A stretch of DNA of 64,000 nucleotides, from positions 62,001-126,000 of the forward strand of contig JAEUHZ010000032.1 of assembly GCA_016795205.1 (NCBI GenBank). Direction: 5' to 3'. A program made the translations under genes and the position numbers. Source of the DNA: Planctomycetota bacterium (lineage in GTDB: Bacteria > Planctomycetota > UBA1135 > GCA-002686595). This document shows, piece by piece, positions 37,729 to 46,291 of this stretch (the stretch's first letter is position 1; every line of letters starts with the position of its first letter). Below the pieces are notes generated by a model that did no database searches, was not told where the DNA came from, and worked only from the letters and a program-made list of their open reading frames with translations.

Positions 37729-38231
37729 GCCGCGAGCAGCACCGCCGCGAGGCGCCCGCCAGCCTGGGCTTCGCCGTCGTGACCGTGAGCGACACGCGCG
37801 ACGAGCGCACGGATCGCGGCGGGCCGCTGCTCGTCGCGGCGATCGAGGCTGCGGGCCATCGCGTCGTGCTGCGCGCGATCCGCCGCGACGAGGCCGACGA
37901 GATCGCCGCGGTCGTGCGCGAGGCCGTGGCGCGCGAGGACGTCGACCTCGTGCTGCTCACGGGCGGCACCGGCATCGCGCCGCGCGACGTCACCGCGCCG
38001 ACCGTCGAGCGGCTGTTCGAGGGCGCGATCCCGGGGTTCGGCGAGCTGTTCCGCCTGCTCAGCTACCGCGCGATCGGGCCGGCCGCGATCCTCTCGCGGG
38101 CCACCGCGGGCCTGATCGGCGGGAAGGTCGTGGCGGCCCTGCCGGGCTCGCCGGCCGCGCTGGAGCTGGCCTGGCGGGAGATCCTCCTGCCCGAAGCCGG
38201 ACACCTCGTGGCACAGGCTCGGGGGCGTTGA
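37725..38231 (+). CDS. moaB: Molybdenum cofactor biosynthesis protein B (MoaB/Mog family)
   Basis: 168 aa. Molybdopterin-binding fold: VVTVSDTRDERTDRGG, LVLLTGGTGIAPRDVTAPTV (the diagnostic TGGTG motif), SYRAIGPAAILSRATAG and ALPGSPAALELAW. By family it adenylates molybdopterin or assists that step. ATGA overlap with the BtpA-family gene. No other moa/moe genes in the window. Confidence 0.93.
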   Translation: MSREQHRREAPASLGFAVVTVSDTRDERTDRGGPLLVAAIEAAGHRVVLRAIRRDEADEIAAVVREAVAREDVDLVLLTGGTGIAPRDVTAPTVERLFEGAIPGFGELFRLLSYRAIGPAAILSRATAGLIGGKVVAALPGSPAALELAWREILLPEAGHLVAQARGR

Positions 38232-38242
38232 CGGGGGCCGAA

Positions 38243-38272
38243 TTGCGGCTTCCTGGAACGGCGGGATAGACT
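38243..38272 (+). promoter_or_regulatory. Possible promoter of the FG-GAP protein gene
   Basis: TTGCGG (38243-38248), 18-nt spacer, TAGACT (38267-38272), about 110 nt upstream of the ATG. Confidence 0.4.
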
Positions 38273-38389
38273 GCATGCGAGGCGGGGTCCCGCGATCGCG
38301 CCTCGCCCTCTACGGCGGCGGTCGGGAAGGAACTTCCCTGCCGCCCGCACGCCGCGACCGCCCGCGGGGATCCGCACCGAGCCGCCACC

Positions 38390-40060
38390 ATGAACATGAT
38401 CCGCACCGCTGCCTGCGCCCTCGCCGCGCTCCACGCCTGCTCCGTCGCCGCCGACGCCCAGGTCCTGTTGACCTCGAGGGACGGGGACAAGGCCAACGAT
38501 CGGCTCGGCGCCTGGATCCGTGGCGCTGGCGACGTGAACAACGACGGGCGCCCGGACTGGATCGTGGGCGCGCCGGAGGACGGCAACATCATCAGCCCCG
38601 GCCGCGGGTTCGCGCGCGTCTACAGCGGCGCCACCGGCGCGGTGCTCCACACGCTGCTCGGCGTCTCGAACGGCGACCGCTTCGGGACGTCCGTGGACCA
38701 GGCCGGCGACGTGAACCTGGACGGCTTCGCGGACGTCGTCGTGGGCGCGCCGAACGTCTCGTCGCTGGGCAACAACCGCGGTCGCGTCACGATCCACTCG
38801 GGCGCGACCGGCGCCGCGCTGTTCACGTTCGACGGCGCGGTGAACAACGACCGGCTCGGAACGATCGTGGTCGGCGTCGGCGACGTGAACGGCGACGGCC
38901 GGCCGGACGTGCTGTCCGCGAGTCGGGACGCGAGCGGCGGCGGCACGCAGCGCGGCGTCGTGCGCGTGTTCTCGGGCCTGACCGGCGGGATCCTGCACGA
39001 TCTCGCCGGGGGGGGGAACGGCCAGCGGCTGGGGCTTTCGGCCGCGGCGATCGGGGACGTGACCGGGGACGGTCGCGCCGATTTCGTCGTCAGCACGCTG
39101 ACCGCTGGCGTGCGCGTCTACAACGGATCGACGGGGGGGATCGCCTACACGGTCCCGTCCCCGTCGCCGGACGACCTGTTCGGCGCCTCGGTCGGATCGA
39201 TCGGCGATTTGACCGGCGACGGTGTGCGCGACCTGCTCGTGGGCGCCACGCAGGACGCCAACATCTTCAACCAAGGCCCCGGCTACGTGCGCATCTACAA
39301 CGGCGCCACGGGCGCGTTCGTGCGCACCTTGCCCGGCTCGTCGGTCGGGGACCGCTTCGGGATCGCCGTCGGTGACGCCGGCGACCTCAACGGCGACGGC
39401 AAGCCCGAGGTCCTGGTGGGCGCAGACCAGTTCAACAACGGCGGCCCGGGCTTCGTGCGCGTCTTCGACGGGAACACGGGCGCGGTGCTCCACACCTTCA
39501 TCGGCCTCTCGAACAACGACCGGTTCGGCGCCTCCGTGGCGGGCCTGGGGAACCTGAACGGCACGGGGGGCCTGGAGATCGGCATCGCCGCGCCCGAGCG
39601 GTCGCAACCCTTCCTGCTGGGCGGACGCGCGGAGATCTGGACGGCGGACTTCGGCGGAGCCTGCGCGACGCCCTACGCCTTCTGTGCCGCCGCGAACAAC
39701 TCGACGGGCGTTCCGGCGCTGATCTCGCACACGGGCACGGTGAGCATCTCGGCGAACAACTTCGGGCTCTTGTGCACGGGCCTGCCGCCCAACACGAGCG
39801 CGCTCTTCTACTTCGGCCAGACCGAGATCCAGCAGCCCTTCGGCAACGGCTTCCGCTGCGTCGGCGGCAGCGTCTTCCGTCTCGGCATCCAGCAGGCCAG
39901 CCCGGGCGGCACGATCGCGCGCAACCTCGACTTCCCGACGGCGCCCGGCGCGCTGGGTCCGGGGTCGACGGCCAAGTTCCAGTGCTGGTACCGCAACCCG
40001 GCGGCGGGCGGCGCGGGCTTCAACCTCTCGAACGGTTTGAGCGCGACGTTCTGCAACTGA
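38390..40060 (+). CDS. Secreted FG-GAP/VCBS repeat protein with planctomycete-type C-terminal module
   Basis: 556 aa. Signal peptide MNMIRTAACALAALHACSVAADA. Seven FG-GAP (integrin-alpha-like) repeats, each with a calcium-loop-like core such as GDVNNDGRPDWIVGAP, GDVNLDGFADVVVGAP and GDLNGDGKPEVLVGA, predicted to close into a seven-bladed propeller. The last about 135 residues form a separate module with four Cys, starting CATPYAFCAAANNSTGVPAL and ending LSATFCN, which I associate with secreted proteins of marine planctomycetes; it may be a sorting or attachment domain. A nine-G run near 39009 encodes GGG in the fourth blade region. Surface or extracellular binding role inferred. Confidence 0.9.
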   Translation: MNMIRTAACALAALHACSVAADAQVLLTSRDGDKANDRLGAWIRGAGDVNNDGRPDWIVGAPEDGNIISPGRGFARVYSGATGAVLHTLLGVSNGDRFGTSVDQAGDVNLDGFADVVVGAPNVSSLGNNRGRVTIHSGATGAALFTFDGAVNNDRLGTIVVGVGDVNGDGRPDVLSASRDASGGGTQRGVVRVFSGLTGGILHDLAGGGNGQRLGLSAAAIGDVTGDGRADFVVSTLTAGVRVYNGSTGGIAYTVPSPSPDDLFGASVGSIGDLTGDGVRDLLVGATQDANIFNQGPGYVRIYNGATGAFVRTLPGSSVGDRFGIAVGDAGDLNGDGKPEVLVGADQFNNGGPGFVRVFDGNTGAVLHTFIGLSNNDRFGASVAGLGNLNGTGGLEIGIAAPERSQPFLLGGRAEIWTADFGGACATPYAFCAAANNSTGVPALISHTGTVSISANNFGLLCTGLPPNTSALFYFGQTEIQQPFGNGFRCVGGSVFRLGIQQASPGGTIARNLDFPTAPGALGPGSTAKFQCWYRNPAAGGAGFNLSNGLSATFCN

Positions 40061-40196
40061 GGGCCGGCCGCGGCTCATTCCAGCGCCGGCGCCGACGCGC
40101 CGGGAGCCCGAGCAGGCTGCCGCGTCGCGCGCCCGACCCGCAGTGGCGCGCAGGCGGCCCGGCGAGCGCGGCGGCTCGCTCGCGCCGCAGGGGCGG

Positions 40197-41222
40197 TCAC
40201 TCGCCGGGCTCGTGGCCCGCGCGCCAAGCGGCAGGGCCCCTGGACGTCGAGCGGTAGCCGCGCGCGTCGCGGACGACCGTGCCCTCGTACCAGACGTAGT
40301 TCTGGTGGAACTCCGCGGCGCGCTCGTCGAGTCGCGCGGGCGCGTGCGCTGCGAGCGCGTCCTTCTGGATCCGCACCCGCAGCGCGGCGTCGTTCGACGC
40401 GGCGCGGAACAAGACCGTGCGCGAGCCGTCCGTCTCGTCGAAGATGCGCGCCACCTCGCCGAACAGGCGCACCGGGCCGTGGGCGCTGGCCGCGACGGCC
40501 TGCTCCAGCGCGGCGGCGGATTCCGCGTCGAACACCGCTCGCTCCGGGTCGCGCTTGGCGGCCTCGAAGGCCGCCACGGCTCGCGCCCGCAGGTCCCACC
40601 AGGGCAACAGGCGGTCGTAGGGCCGGGCCGCGCTGGGTGCGCCGGGCGTCTGCGGAGCGTTCGTCGCCGGGTTCCAGATGCCGAGTTGCTGCGCGCGCGC
40701 CTCGGCCTGCGCCGCGACGAAGGCCTCGTGAGAGACCTCGCTGTAGCCGTACTTCGTGAAGTACGGGCTCTTCCCGAGCTTCACGAGCAGCACGTTGAAG
40801 TCGGTCCCGTCCGGGAGCACCACGTGGCACAGCAGGCGTCCGTAGGGATCGCGGTGGCCCTCGCGGCCGACCGGGAAGCGCAGGCCGACCCGCAGCGCGC
40901 CGTCCTTGGGTGTGCGCGCCGCGAAGAACTCCTGGGCCCACAGCGCGCACTCCTCGCCGAACACGGTCTGCGGCTTCGAAGGGCTGGCGGCGCCGCTGCC
41001 GAGCTTCTCTTCCGTGTCGACGCACAGGAGGCGCAACTTCTCGAGCTTGCCGTCGAGCTGGACGTGGATCGTGTCGCCGTCGACGACGCGCGCGACCTCG
41101 GCCCAGGCGGACACGCCCGGGATCGCCGGCCGCGCGGCGCCAGCGGCCGGCGGAGCGGCGACGGGCGCCTGGGGCGCGAGGAGCGGGGCCGCGGCGGCCA
41201 GGAGGAAGAGCAGGTTCAGCAT
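40197..41222 (-). CDS. Exported thermonuclease (SNase)-like protein
   Basis: 341 aa. Signal peptide LLFLLAAAAPLLAPQAP, then a staphylococcal-nuclease domain (about 40-190): ARVVDGDTIHVQLDG, LRLLCVDTEEK, DPYGRLLCHVVLPDG, LLVKLGKSPYFTKYG and LGIWN. The catalytic Arg of LRLxxID-type motifs is present (KLRLLCVD), and the DPYGR matches GRxLA-type sequence. The C-terminal 140 residues are a second domain (VRLFGEVARIFDETDG, HQNYVWYEGTVV) possibly of OB type. ATG 41222 fits the signal peptide. Convergent with the FG-GAP gene, divergent from the EI-like gene. Confidence 0.85.
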   Translation of the reverse strand: MLNLLFLLAAAAPLLAPQAPVAAPPAAGAARPAIPGVSAWAEVARVVDGDTIHVQLDGKLEKLRLLCVDTEEKLGSGAASPSKPQTVFGEECALWAQEFFAARTPKDGALRVGLRFPVGREGHRDPYGRLLCHVVLPDGTDFNVLLVKLGKSPYFTKYGYSEVSHEAFVAAQAEARAQQLGIWNPATNAPQTPGAPSAARPYDRLLPWWDLRARAVAAFEAAKRDPERAVFDAESAAALEQAVAASAHGPVRLFGEVARIFDETDGSRTVLFRAASNDAALRVRIQKDALAAHAPARLDERAAEFHQNYVWYEGTVVRDARGYRSTSRGPAAWRAGHEPGE

Positions 41223-41268
41223 GGGGTGGGGGCGCGCGGGCGGCGTGGCCCGGTCGGCGCGTGGCCCG

Positions 41269-41274
41269 TAGGAT
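41269..41274. promoter_or_regulatory. TAGGAT/ATCCTA box between divergent genes
   Basis: Plus strand TAGGAT ends 9 nt before the ATG at 41284 (leaderless layout). The same bases read TATCCT (minus, shifted by 2) as a possible -10 for the nuclease gene with a leader of about 40 nt. Confidence 0.45.
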
Positions 41275-41283
41275 ACCGCCCCC

Positions 41284-43107
41284 ATGAGCGATCCGACCGC
41301 GGCGGGCGATGGAACGGCCGAGACGGCCCCGGTCCCCGCGAAGGCCCCGGGCGGCGTCACGTTGCGCGGCACCCCGGTCGCTCCGGGCCTGGCGCTGGGC
41401 ACGGTCCACCGCAAGGACCACGACGTCCTGCGCGCCCCGCCGACGCGCGTGCCGCTGGAGCAGGTCGAGCGCGAGCTGAACCGCTTCCACCGCTCGCTGA
41501 CCGAGTCCAAGCGCGAGATCGACGCGCTGAAGTCACGGCTCGCGGGGCGCGTTCCGGTCGAGCAGATCCGCATCCTCGACACGCACCTGGCCTACCTGAA
41601 GGATTCGGTCTTCCTGGCGGACGTCGAGAACCTGATCCTCAACGAGCAGATGAGCCTGGAAGCCGCGATCGGCAAGGTCGTCGCGGATTTCGACCGGATC
41701 TTCCGCCTGGTGGCCAGCGAGACCCTGCGCGAGCGCGCCGTGGACCTGCGCGACGTCGGCATCCGCGTCCTGCGCAACCTCGAGCGGGACGCCGCGCCGG
41801 AGGGAGCCGGCGTGGCCGCGCCGCAGGAGTACGTGCTCGTGGCGCGCGAGCTGTCGATCGTCGACATGTTCAACCTGGCGCACGAGTCCGTGCTGGCGAT
41901 CGCCACGGAGGAGGGCGGCCTGACGAGCCACGCCGCGATCCTGGCGCGGACCATGCGCATCCCGACGCTGACCGGCGTCGCGGGGCTGCTCGACGCCGCG
42001 CGCGAGGGCAGCCACGCGATCGTCGACGCGACCGAGGGCGTGATCCGCCTCGATGCCGATGAGGTGGTGCGCGCGCAGTACGGCTCGCGCTCCAAGGCCG
42101 AGCGCGAGGTGCCCGCGGCCGCCACGGAAACGCCGGCCTGGGCGCGCCGTGCGCCGCGCACGCGTGATGGCACGACCGTCGAGATCAGCGCGGCGGCGGG
42201 CAACCTGCCCGAGGTCGACGCCGCCGCGAACCTGGGCCTCGCTGCCATCGGGCTGTACCGCACGGAGCTCCTGTACCTGCTCGAGCGCGAGCAGCCCTCG
42301 CTCGAATCGCTCGCGGCGCACTATGCGTCGGTCGTGGAGCACGCACGCGGCGCCGGCGTCACGTTCCGGCTCCTGCACGTGGACTCCAGCCTCGAGGTCG
42401 GCTACCTGCACGAGGCGCGCGAGATGAACCCGGCGCTCGGTCGCACGGGCGTGCGCTGCCTGCTCTCGCGCGAGTCGGTGCTGCGCCGCCAGTTGCAGGC
42501 GCTGCTGCGCGCGCAGCCCGCCGATGGCGATGCGCGCTTGCGCATCGCCGTACCCTTCGTCGTCGATTGCGGCGACCTGCGCCGGCTCAAGGAGATCCTG
42601 TTCGAGGAGCGCTACGCCCTGCGCCGTGCGGGCGTCGCGTTCCAGGAGGTGGTCGAACTCGGCGCGATCATCGAGACCCCGGCCTCCGTGCTGGGCGCGC
42701 GCGATCTGGCGCGCGAGGCCGACTTCCTGCTCGTGGGGCTCGATTCGTTGCAGCAGTACCTGCTGGCCGCCGACCGCGAGAACCACGCGCTCGCGCCGGC
42801 CTTCGAGTCATTGCATCCCTTCGTGCTGCGCGCGCTGGCGTCGATCGTGGAGGCCGCCGAGCAGGCCGGGCGCCCACTGTCCGTGTTCGGCGTCACCGTC
42901 GCGGATCCCGTGAACGTGCCGTTCCTGGTCGGCGTCGGTGTCAAGCACTTCACGCTGGCGGCCTCCGCGATCGGCGATTTCGTGGCCGCGCTGACCCGGA
43001 TCGACGCGCGCGGCGCGCGCCGCGCCGCCGCCCTGGCCTCGCGGGCCTCCTCGATCGCCGAGACGCAGACCTTCGTCGACGGCTATCGACACGGCCTGAT
43101 CCGCTGA
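41284..43107 (+). CDS. EI-like PEP-protein phosphotransferase with altered active site
   Basis: 607 aa, domain order as in PTS enzyme I (PtsI/PtsP): N-terminal helical domain, swivelling phosphohistidine domain, PEP-binding barrel. The phospho-acceptor His is kept (EEGGLTSHAAILART, His216), as are GLYRTELLYL, EMNPALG and GAIIETPASV. However the PEP site is changed: the GTNDLTQY motif reads GLDSLQQY (D487, S488), the WRAIR arginine is replaced in ALGRTGVR, and the catalytic Cys of the CGE loop is Phe535 (SVFGVTVADP). Either a non-catalytic or a regulatory paralogue, or an enzyme with another phosphodonor. No HPr or EIIA gene is in the window. Confidence 0.88.
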   Translation: MSDPTAAGDGTAETAPVPAKAPGGVTLRGTPVAPGLALGTVHRKDHDVLRAPPTRVPLEQVERELNRFHRSLTESKREIDALKSRLAGRVPVEQIRILDTHLAYLKDSVFLADVENLILNEQMSLEAAIGKVVADFDRIFRLVASETLRERAVDLRDVGIRVLRNLERDAAPEGAGVAAPQEYVLVARELSIVDMFNLAHESVLAIATEEGGLTSHAAILARTMRIPTLTGVAGLLDAAREGSHAIVDATEGVIRLDADEVVRAQYGSRSKAEREVPAAATETPAWARRAPRTRDGTTVEISAAAGNLPEVDAAANLGLAAIGLYRTELLYLLEREQPSLESLAAHYASVVEHARGAGVTFRLLHVDSSLEVGYLHEAREMNPALGRTGVRCLLSRESVLRRQLQALLRAQPADGDARLRIAVPFVVDCGDLRRLKEILFEERYALRRAGVAFQEVVELGAIIETPASVLGARDLAREADFLLVGLDSLQQYLLAADRENHALAPAFESLHPFVLRALASIVEAAEQAGRPLSVFGVTVADPVNVPFLVGVGVKHFTLAASAIGDFVAALTRIDARGARRAAALASRASSIAETQTFVDGYRHGLIR

Positions 43108-43474
43108 GGTCCACGACCCGGGCGAGCGTCGCTCTGGCAGGTGCGCGCGCGCACGCGGGAGGCCTCGACTCGGCGTGCGAGACCGCTCGGGACTGCCGTC
43201 CCAGATTCGGGACGGCCGCGAATTCCTGTGGAAAGCGGCTCCGCTTGCGCTTGTGGGGTCTGGAGCCACTAGATAGCGTGCCCCTCGTCGAGGCCGCGCT
43301 GGTCTCCGAGCCCCTCCGCTTCGCGGTTCCAGCTCATCTGGACCCGGAACTCCGGGCTCACCCAGCCGCCGGACTGGTGTCCCCAAGGCTCACCGGGGGG
43401 GTGAGCTGCCAGTCTGGCACACGGCCAGTCTCTGAGTTCCCGGCGCTCTCGCGCGTCGGCCAGGCAGGTCGTCC
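43108..43474 (+). other. 367-bp leader/intergenic region with stem-loops
   Basis: No ORF recognised; the frame of the next gene is closed by TGA at 43433-43435. Contains GCTCACC-GGGGG-GGTGAGC (43388-43405), TGCCAG-T-CTGGCA (43406-43418) and a direct repeat GCCAGTCT (43407 and 43425). A TAGATA (43270-43275) could be a -10. May be a structured 5' leader of the small gene at 43475. Confidence 0.4.
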
Positions 43475-43726
43475 ATGCTCGATGAGGAGAAGGACCGCTT
43501 CACTTCCCGTTTGGCCATGATCCCGGGCGTCCGCCCGATGCCCTCCGTGGGGCAGTGGATCCTGCTGCAGGTCGAACACCCCACCGAGCTCGCGCGCCGC
43601 GTGAATCGCCGGCTCGCCCCGGGCGTCATGAGCGTCCCGCGCCAGGTCGACGGCGCCGTCCGCATCTCGGTCGCGGACCCGCGCCAGAACGAGCAGATGC
43701 TGCGCGCATTGCGCGATCTCGTCTGA
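43475..43726 (+). CDS. Small protein resembling the C-terminal domain of histidinol-phosphate aminotransferase
   Basis: 83 aa. The pattern DRFTSRLAMIPGVRPMPSVGQWILLQVEHPTELARRVNRRL then GAVRISVADPRQNEQMLRALRDL mirrors the small C-terminal domain of HisC-type fold-I aminotransferases (helix, PS-x-(A/G)NFLL-type strand, then LRITVGTPEEN-type strand and helix). The large PLP domain is absent, and there is no room for it upstream, so this is a free-standing domain rather than a recent frameshift. It cannot be an aminotransferase by itself. The even composition and the intact frame suggest a real gene. Function unknown. Confidence 0.65.
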   Translation: MLDEEKDRFTSRLAMIPGVRPMPSVGQWILLQVEHPTELARRVNRRLAPGVMSVPRQVDGAVRISVADPRQNEQMLRALRDLV

Positions 43727-43876
43727 CGCGCTCCGGACGCGTCGGCACACGGGTCGTGAGACCGTCGAGCGCGTCGCGGGCGCGGGGCAGCCCCGCGCTC
43801 CGCACTCGCTGGGGGCGGCGTCCTCGGTGCAGCGCAGCGCCCAGCGACCTGCATCGCCGCGCGCCGCGGCGGGCGC

Positions 43877-43882
43877 TACGCT
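43877..43882 (+). promoter_or_regulatory. TACGCT -10-like box of the M28 peptidase gene
   Basis: TACGCT ends 6 nt before the ATG at 43889; no Shine-Dalgarno between. Leaderless layout. Confidence 0.4.
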
Positions 43883-43888
43883 CGCGGC

Positions 43889-45328
43889 ATGACGCCCTGG
43901 CTCTCGCTGCTCCTCGTTGCCTTTCTGGACGAATCCGCCGCGCGCGGCGCTGGCGGGACGGCGCCGATCGTCCTGCCGAAGCTCGCGCCGGAGATCACCC
44001 GCCAGGAGGTCGAGGCTCACGTGCGCTTCCTGGCGTCCGATGAGCTGGGCGGGCGCGTGACAGGCACGCCCGGGTGCGAGCGCGCCGCGGAGTACATCGC
44101 CGCCGTGCTGCGCGCGCAGGGTGCCGCGCCCGCCGGCGACGGCGGCACGTTCTTCCAGGACGTGGCGCTCGAGCGGGTGCGCCTGGCGGCCGCGCCGCGG
44201 CTGACGTTCATCGCGGCCGACGGGGTGCGCACCGAGCTCGCGCACGGGACGGATTTCGACGCGCCCTGGACCGCCGTGGCGGCCGAGGGCTTGCGCCTGG
44301 TCGTGGTGCGCACCGAGGCCGAGGTGCCCAGTGCGGCGGCACGCGACGTCGCGCTGTTCGTCGACGCCTCGGCGAGCGACCGCCGCCGCTGGCTCGCGGC
44401 GGCGGGGCACGCCGACGGCGCCGGGTTCGGGGCGATCCTTGCGCCGGGCTCGCGCCGCGCGGGGCGCCCCCGGGATCCCGCGGCCCTGGTGGGCGCGTAC
44501 CGGCGCACGGGGGTCGCGAGCGAACAGGGCTCTCTGGGTGTCGTGCGCCTGCACGGGCCGGTCCTCGAGGCGCTGCGTGCCACGCCGCCGGCTGGCGTGT
44601 CCCTGGTCGTCGACGCGTCCATCGAAGTGGCACGCTCCGCGAACGTCGTGGCGCGCATCCCGGGCCGCGCGCCGCGCGCGTCGGCGCGCGCGGTCGTGAT
44701 CAGCGCGCACTACGACCACATCAGCCACGGCCCCGGTCAGGACGGCGCGGACCGCATCTACAACGGCGCGGACGACGACGCTTCGGGCGTCGCCGCGGTG
44801 CTCGAGATCGCGGGCGCGCTCGGGCAGGGCGGCGAGCTCGAGCACGACGTCATCGTGCTGCTGGCGACCGCCGAGGAGATCGGACTCCTGGGCACCGAGG
44901 AGTACCTCGACCGCCCGGTCGTGCCGCTCGAGCGCACGATCCTGAACCTGAACTTCGAGATGGTGGGCCGTCCCGACGAGAAGGTCGGCGGCCCGGGCGT
45001 GCTGTGGCTCACGGGAGACGAGCGCACGAACCTGGGCGCGTTCCTGCGGGAGCGCGGGCTGCGCGTCGCAGCCGACCCGCGCCCCGAGCAGAACTTCTTC
45101 GAGCGTTCCGACAACTACGCGTTCGTGCGGCGCGGGGTCATCGGCCAGACGCTCTCCTCGTATGGCTTGCATGCCGACTACCACCGGCCCAGCGACGAGG
45201 CCGACACGCTCGACTACGAGCATCTGGCCGCCGCCGCGCGCACGGGCGAGAAGGCCGTGCGCCTCGTGGCCGAGGGCGCGGTCGCGCTGGCCTGGGCCTC
45301 CGGAAAGTCTCCCGCGGCACCACGTTGA
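43889..45328 (+). CDS. Exported M28 family zinc peptidase
   Basis: 479 aa. A short signal peptide (LSLLLVAFL), then an N-terminal segment with FLASDELGGRVTGTPG typical of M28 aminopeptidases, an inserted PA-like domain (about 100-260), and the catalytic domain. Zinc ligands and catalytic residues are all visible: AHYDHIS, NGADDDASGVAAVLE, ATAEEIGLLG, NFEMVGRPD and HADYHRPSDEADTLDYE. Likely a periplasmic or secreted aminopeptidase. Starts 6 nt behind a TACGCT box. Confidence 0.93.
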   Translation: MTPWLSLLLVAFLDESAARGAGGTAPIVLPKLAPEITRQEVEAHVRFLASDELGGRVTGTPGCERAAEYIAAVLRAQGAAPAGDGGTFFQDVALERVRLAAAPRLTFIAADGVRTELAHGTDFDAPWTAVAAEGLRLVVVRTEAEVPSAAARDVALFVDASASDRRRWLAAAGHADGAGFGAILAPGSRRAGRPRDPAALVGAYRRTGVASEQGSLGVVRLHGPVLEALRATPPAGVSLVVDASIEVARSANVVARIPGRAPRASARAVVISAHYDHISHGPGQDGADRIYNGADDDASGVAAVLEIAGALGQGGELEHDVIVLLATAEEIGLLGTEEYLDRPVVPLERTILNLNFEMVGRPDEKVGGPGVLWLTGDERTNLGAFLRERGLRVAADPRPEQNFFERSDNYAFVRRGVIGQTLSSYGLHADYHRPSDEADTLDYEHLAAAARTGEKAVRLVAEGAVALAWASGKSPAAPR

Positions 45329-45342
45329 CCACGCGCGTCGGC

Positions 45343-45348
45343 TAGCAT
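45343..45348 (+). promoter_or_regulatory. TAGCAT -10-like box and GGAGG of the methyltransferase gene
   Basis: TAGCAT (45343-45348), 22 nt before the ATG at 45371, followed by a GGAGG Shine-Dalgarno at 45362-45366. A short-leader rather than leaderless arrangement. Confidence 0.4.
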
Positions 45349-45370
45349 CGCGCCCCCTTTCGGAGGCCCC

Positions 45371-46213
45371 ATGCCCGCTTCGGAACGCCGTCGCACCGCG
45401 CCGCGCCGCCCGCGCTACACGGCGCGCACCGCGGACAAGTTCGAGCTCTACCAGCTCGCAGTCCAGTCGCCCGAGGCCGATCTGGCCTTCGTGGCACGCC
45501 ACTACCGGCGCGAGCGCGGCCGCGAGCCGCTCCACCTGCGGGAGGACTTCTGCGGCACCGCGCTGCTCTCCGCGACCTGGGTCAAGGGGCGCAAGGACCG
45601 CACCGCGGAGGGCTTCGACCTGGACGGGAAGACGCTGGCCTGGGGGCGCGCCCACAACCTGGCTCCGCTGGGCGCGGCGGCCCAGCGCGTGACCCTGCAC
45701 CGGCGCGACGTGCGCGAGCGTGGCGACCGCCCGGCGGACATCCGCCTCGCCCAGAACTTCTCGTGGTCCGTGTTCAAGACGCGCGCGGAGCTCGGCGGGT
45801 ACTTCCGCCGCGCGCGCCAGGGCCTGGCCGCGGGCGGGCTGTTCGCCCTCGACATCTACGGCGGGACCGAGGCCACCGAGGAGCTGGAGGAGCAGCGCCG
45901 CATCGAGGGCGGCTTCACCTACGTCTGGGAGCAGGCGCGCTTCCTGCCGGGAACGAACGACTACACCTGCCACATCCACTTCCGCTTCCGCGATGGCAGC
46001 CGGATGCGGCACGCGTTCACCTACGAGTGGCGACTGTGGTCCGTCCCCGAGGTGCGCGAATTGCTCCACGAAGCCGGCTTCCGCGACGTGCGCGCCTACT
46101 TCGAGCAGTCGAATCAGGACGACGAGGGCAGTGGCGTCTACCGTCGCGACGACTCCGGCGTCACGTGCCGCAACTGCGCCGGCTGGGTCGCGTACCTGCT
46201 GGCCTTCCGCTGA
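45371..46213 (+). CDS. Class I SAM-dependent methyltransferase
   Basis: 280 aa. Begins with a basic tail, then ELYQLAVQSPEADLAFVARHYR. The SAM motif is LREDFCGTALLSATWV, the motif II acidic residue is in GFDLDGKTL, and NFSWSVFKTRAELGGYFRRARQGLAAGGLFALDIYGG has the typical post-motif arrangement of small-molecule methyltransferases. The C-terminal DDSGVTCRNCAGWVAYLLAF has a CxxC. Substrate unknown. Confidence 0.85.
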   Translation: MPASERRRTAPRRPRYTARTADKFELYQLAVQSPEADLAFVARHYRRERGREPLHLREDFCGTALLSATWVKGRKDRTAEGFDLDGKTLAWGRAHNLAPLGAAAQRVTLHRRDVRERGDRPADIRLAQNFSWSVFKTRAELGGYFRRARQGLAAGGLFALDIYGGTEATEELEEQRRIEGGFTYVWEQARFLPGTNDYTCHIHFRFRDGSRMRHAFTYEWRLWSVPEVRELLHEAGFRDVRAYFEQSNQDDEGSGVYRRDDSGVTCRNCAGWVAYLLAFR

Positions 46214-46291
46214 GCGCGCGCGCCCTCGACGCTGCCCCGCCGCACGTCGCTGGGCTGCCACGCCCGGAGCGCGCGGGCGCGCCGGGGTCGA

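Noticed and set aside
43390-43854. 154-codon minus-strand frame over the small HisC-like gene
   Set aside because: Ser/Arg/Thr-rich antisense composition; the plus-strand frame has the recognisable domain pattern.
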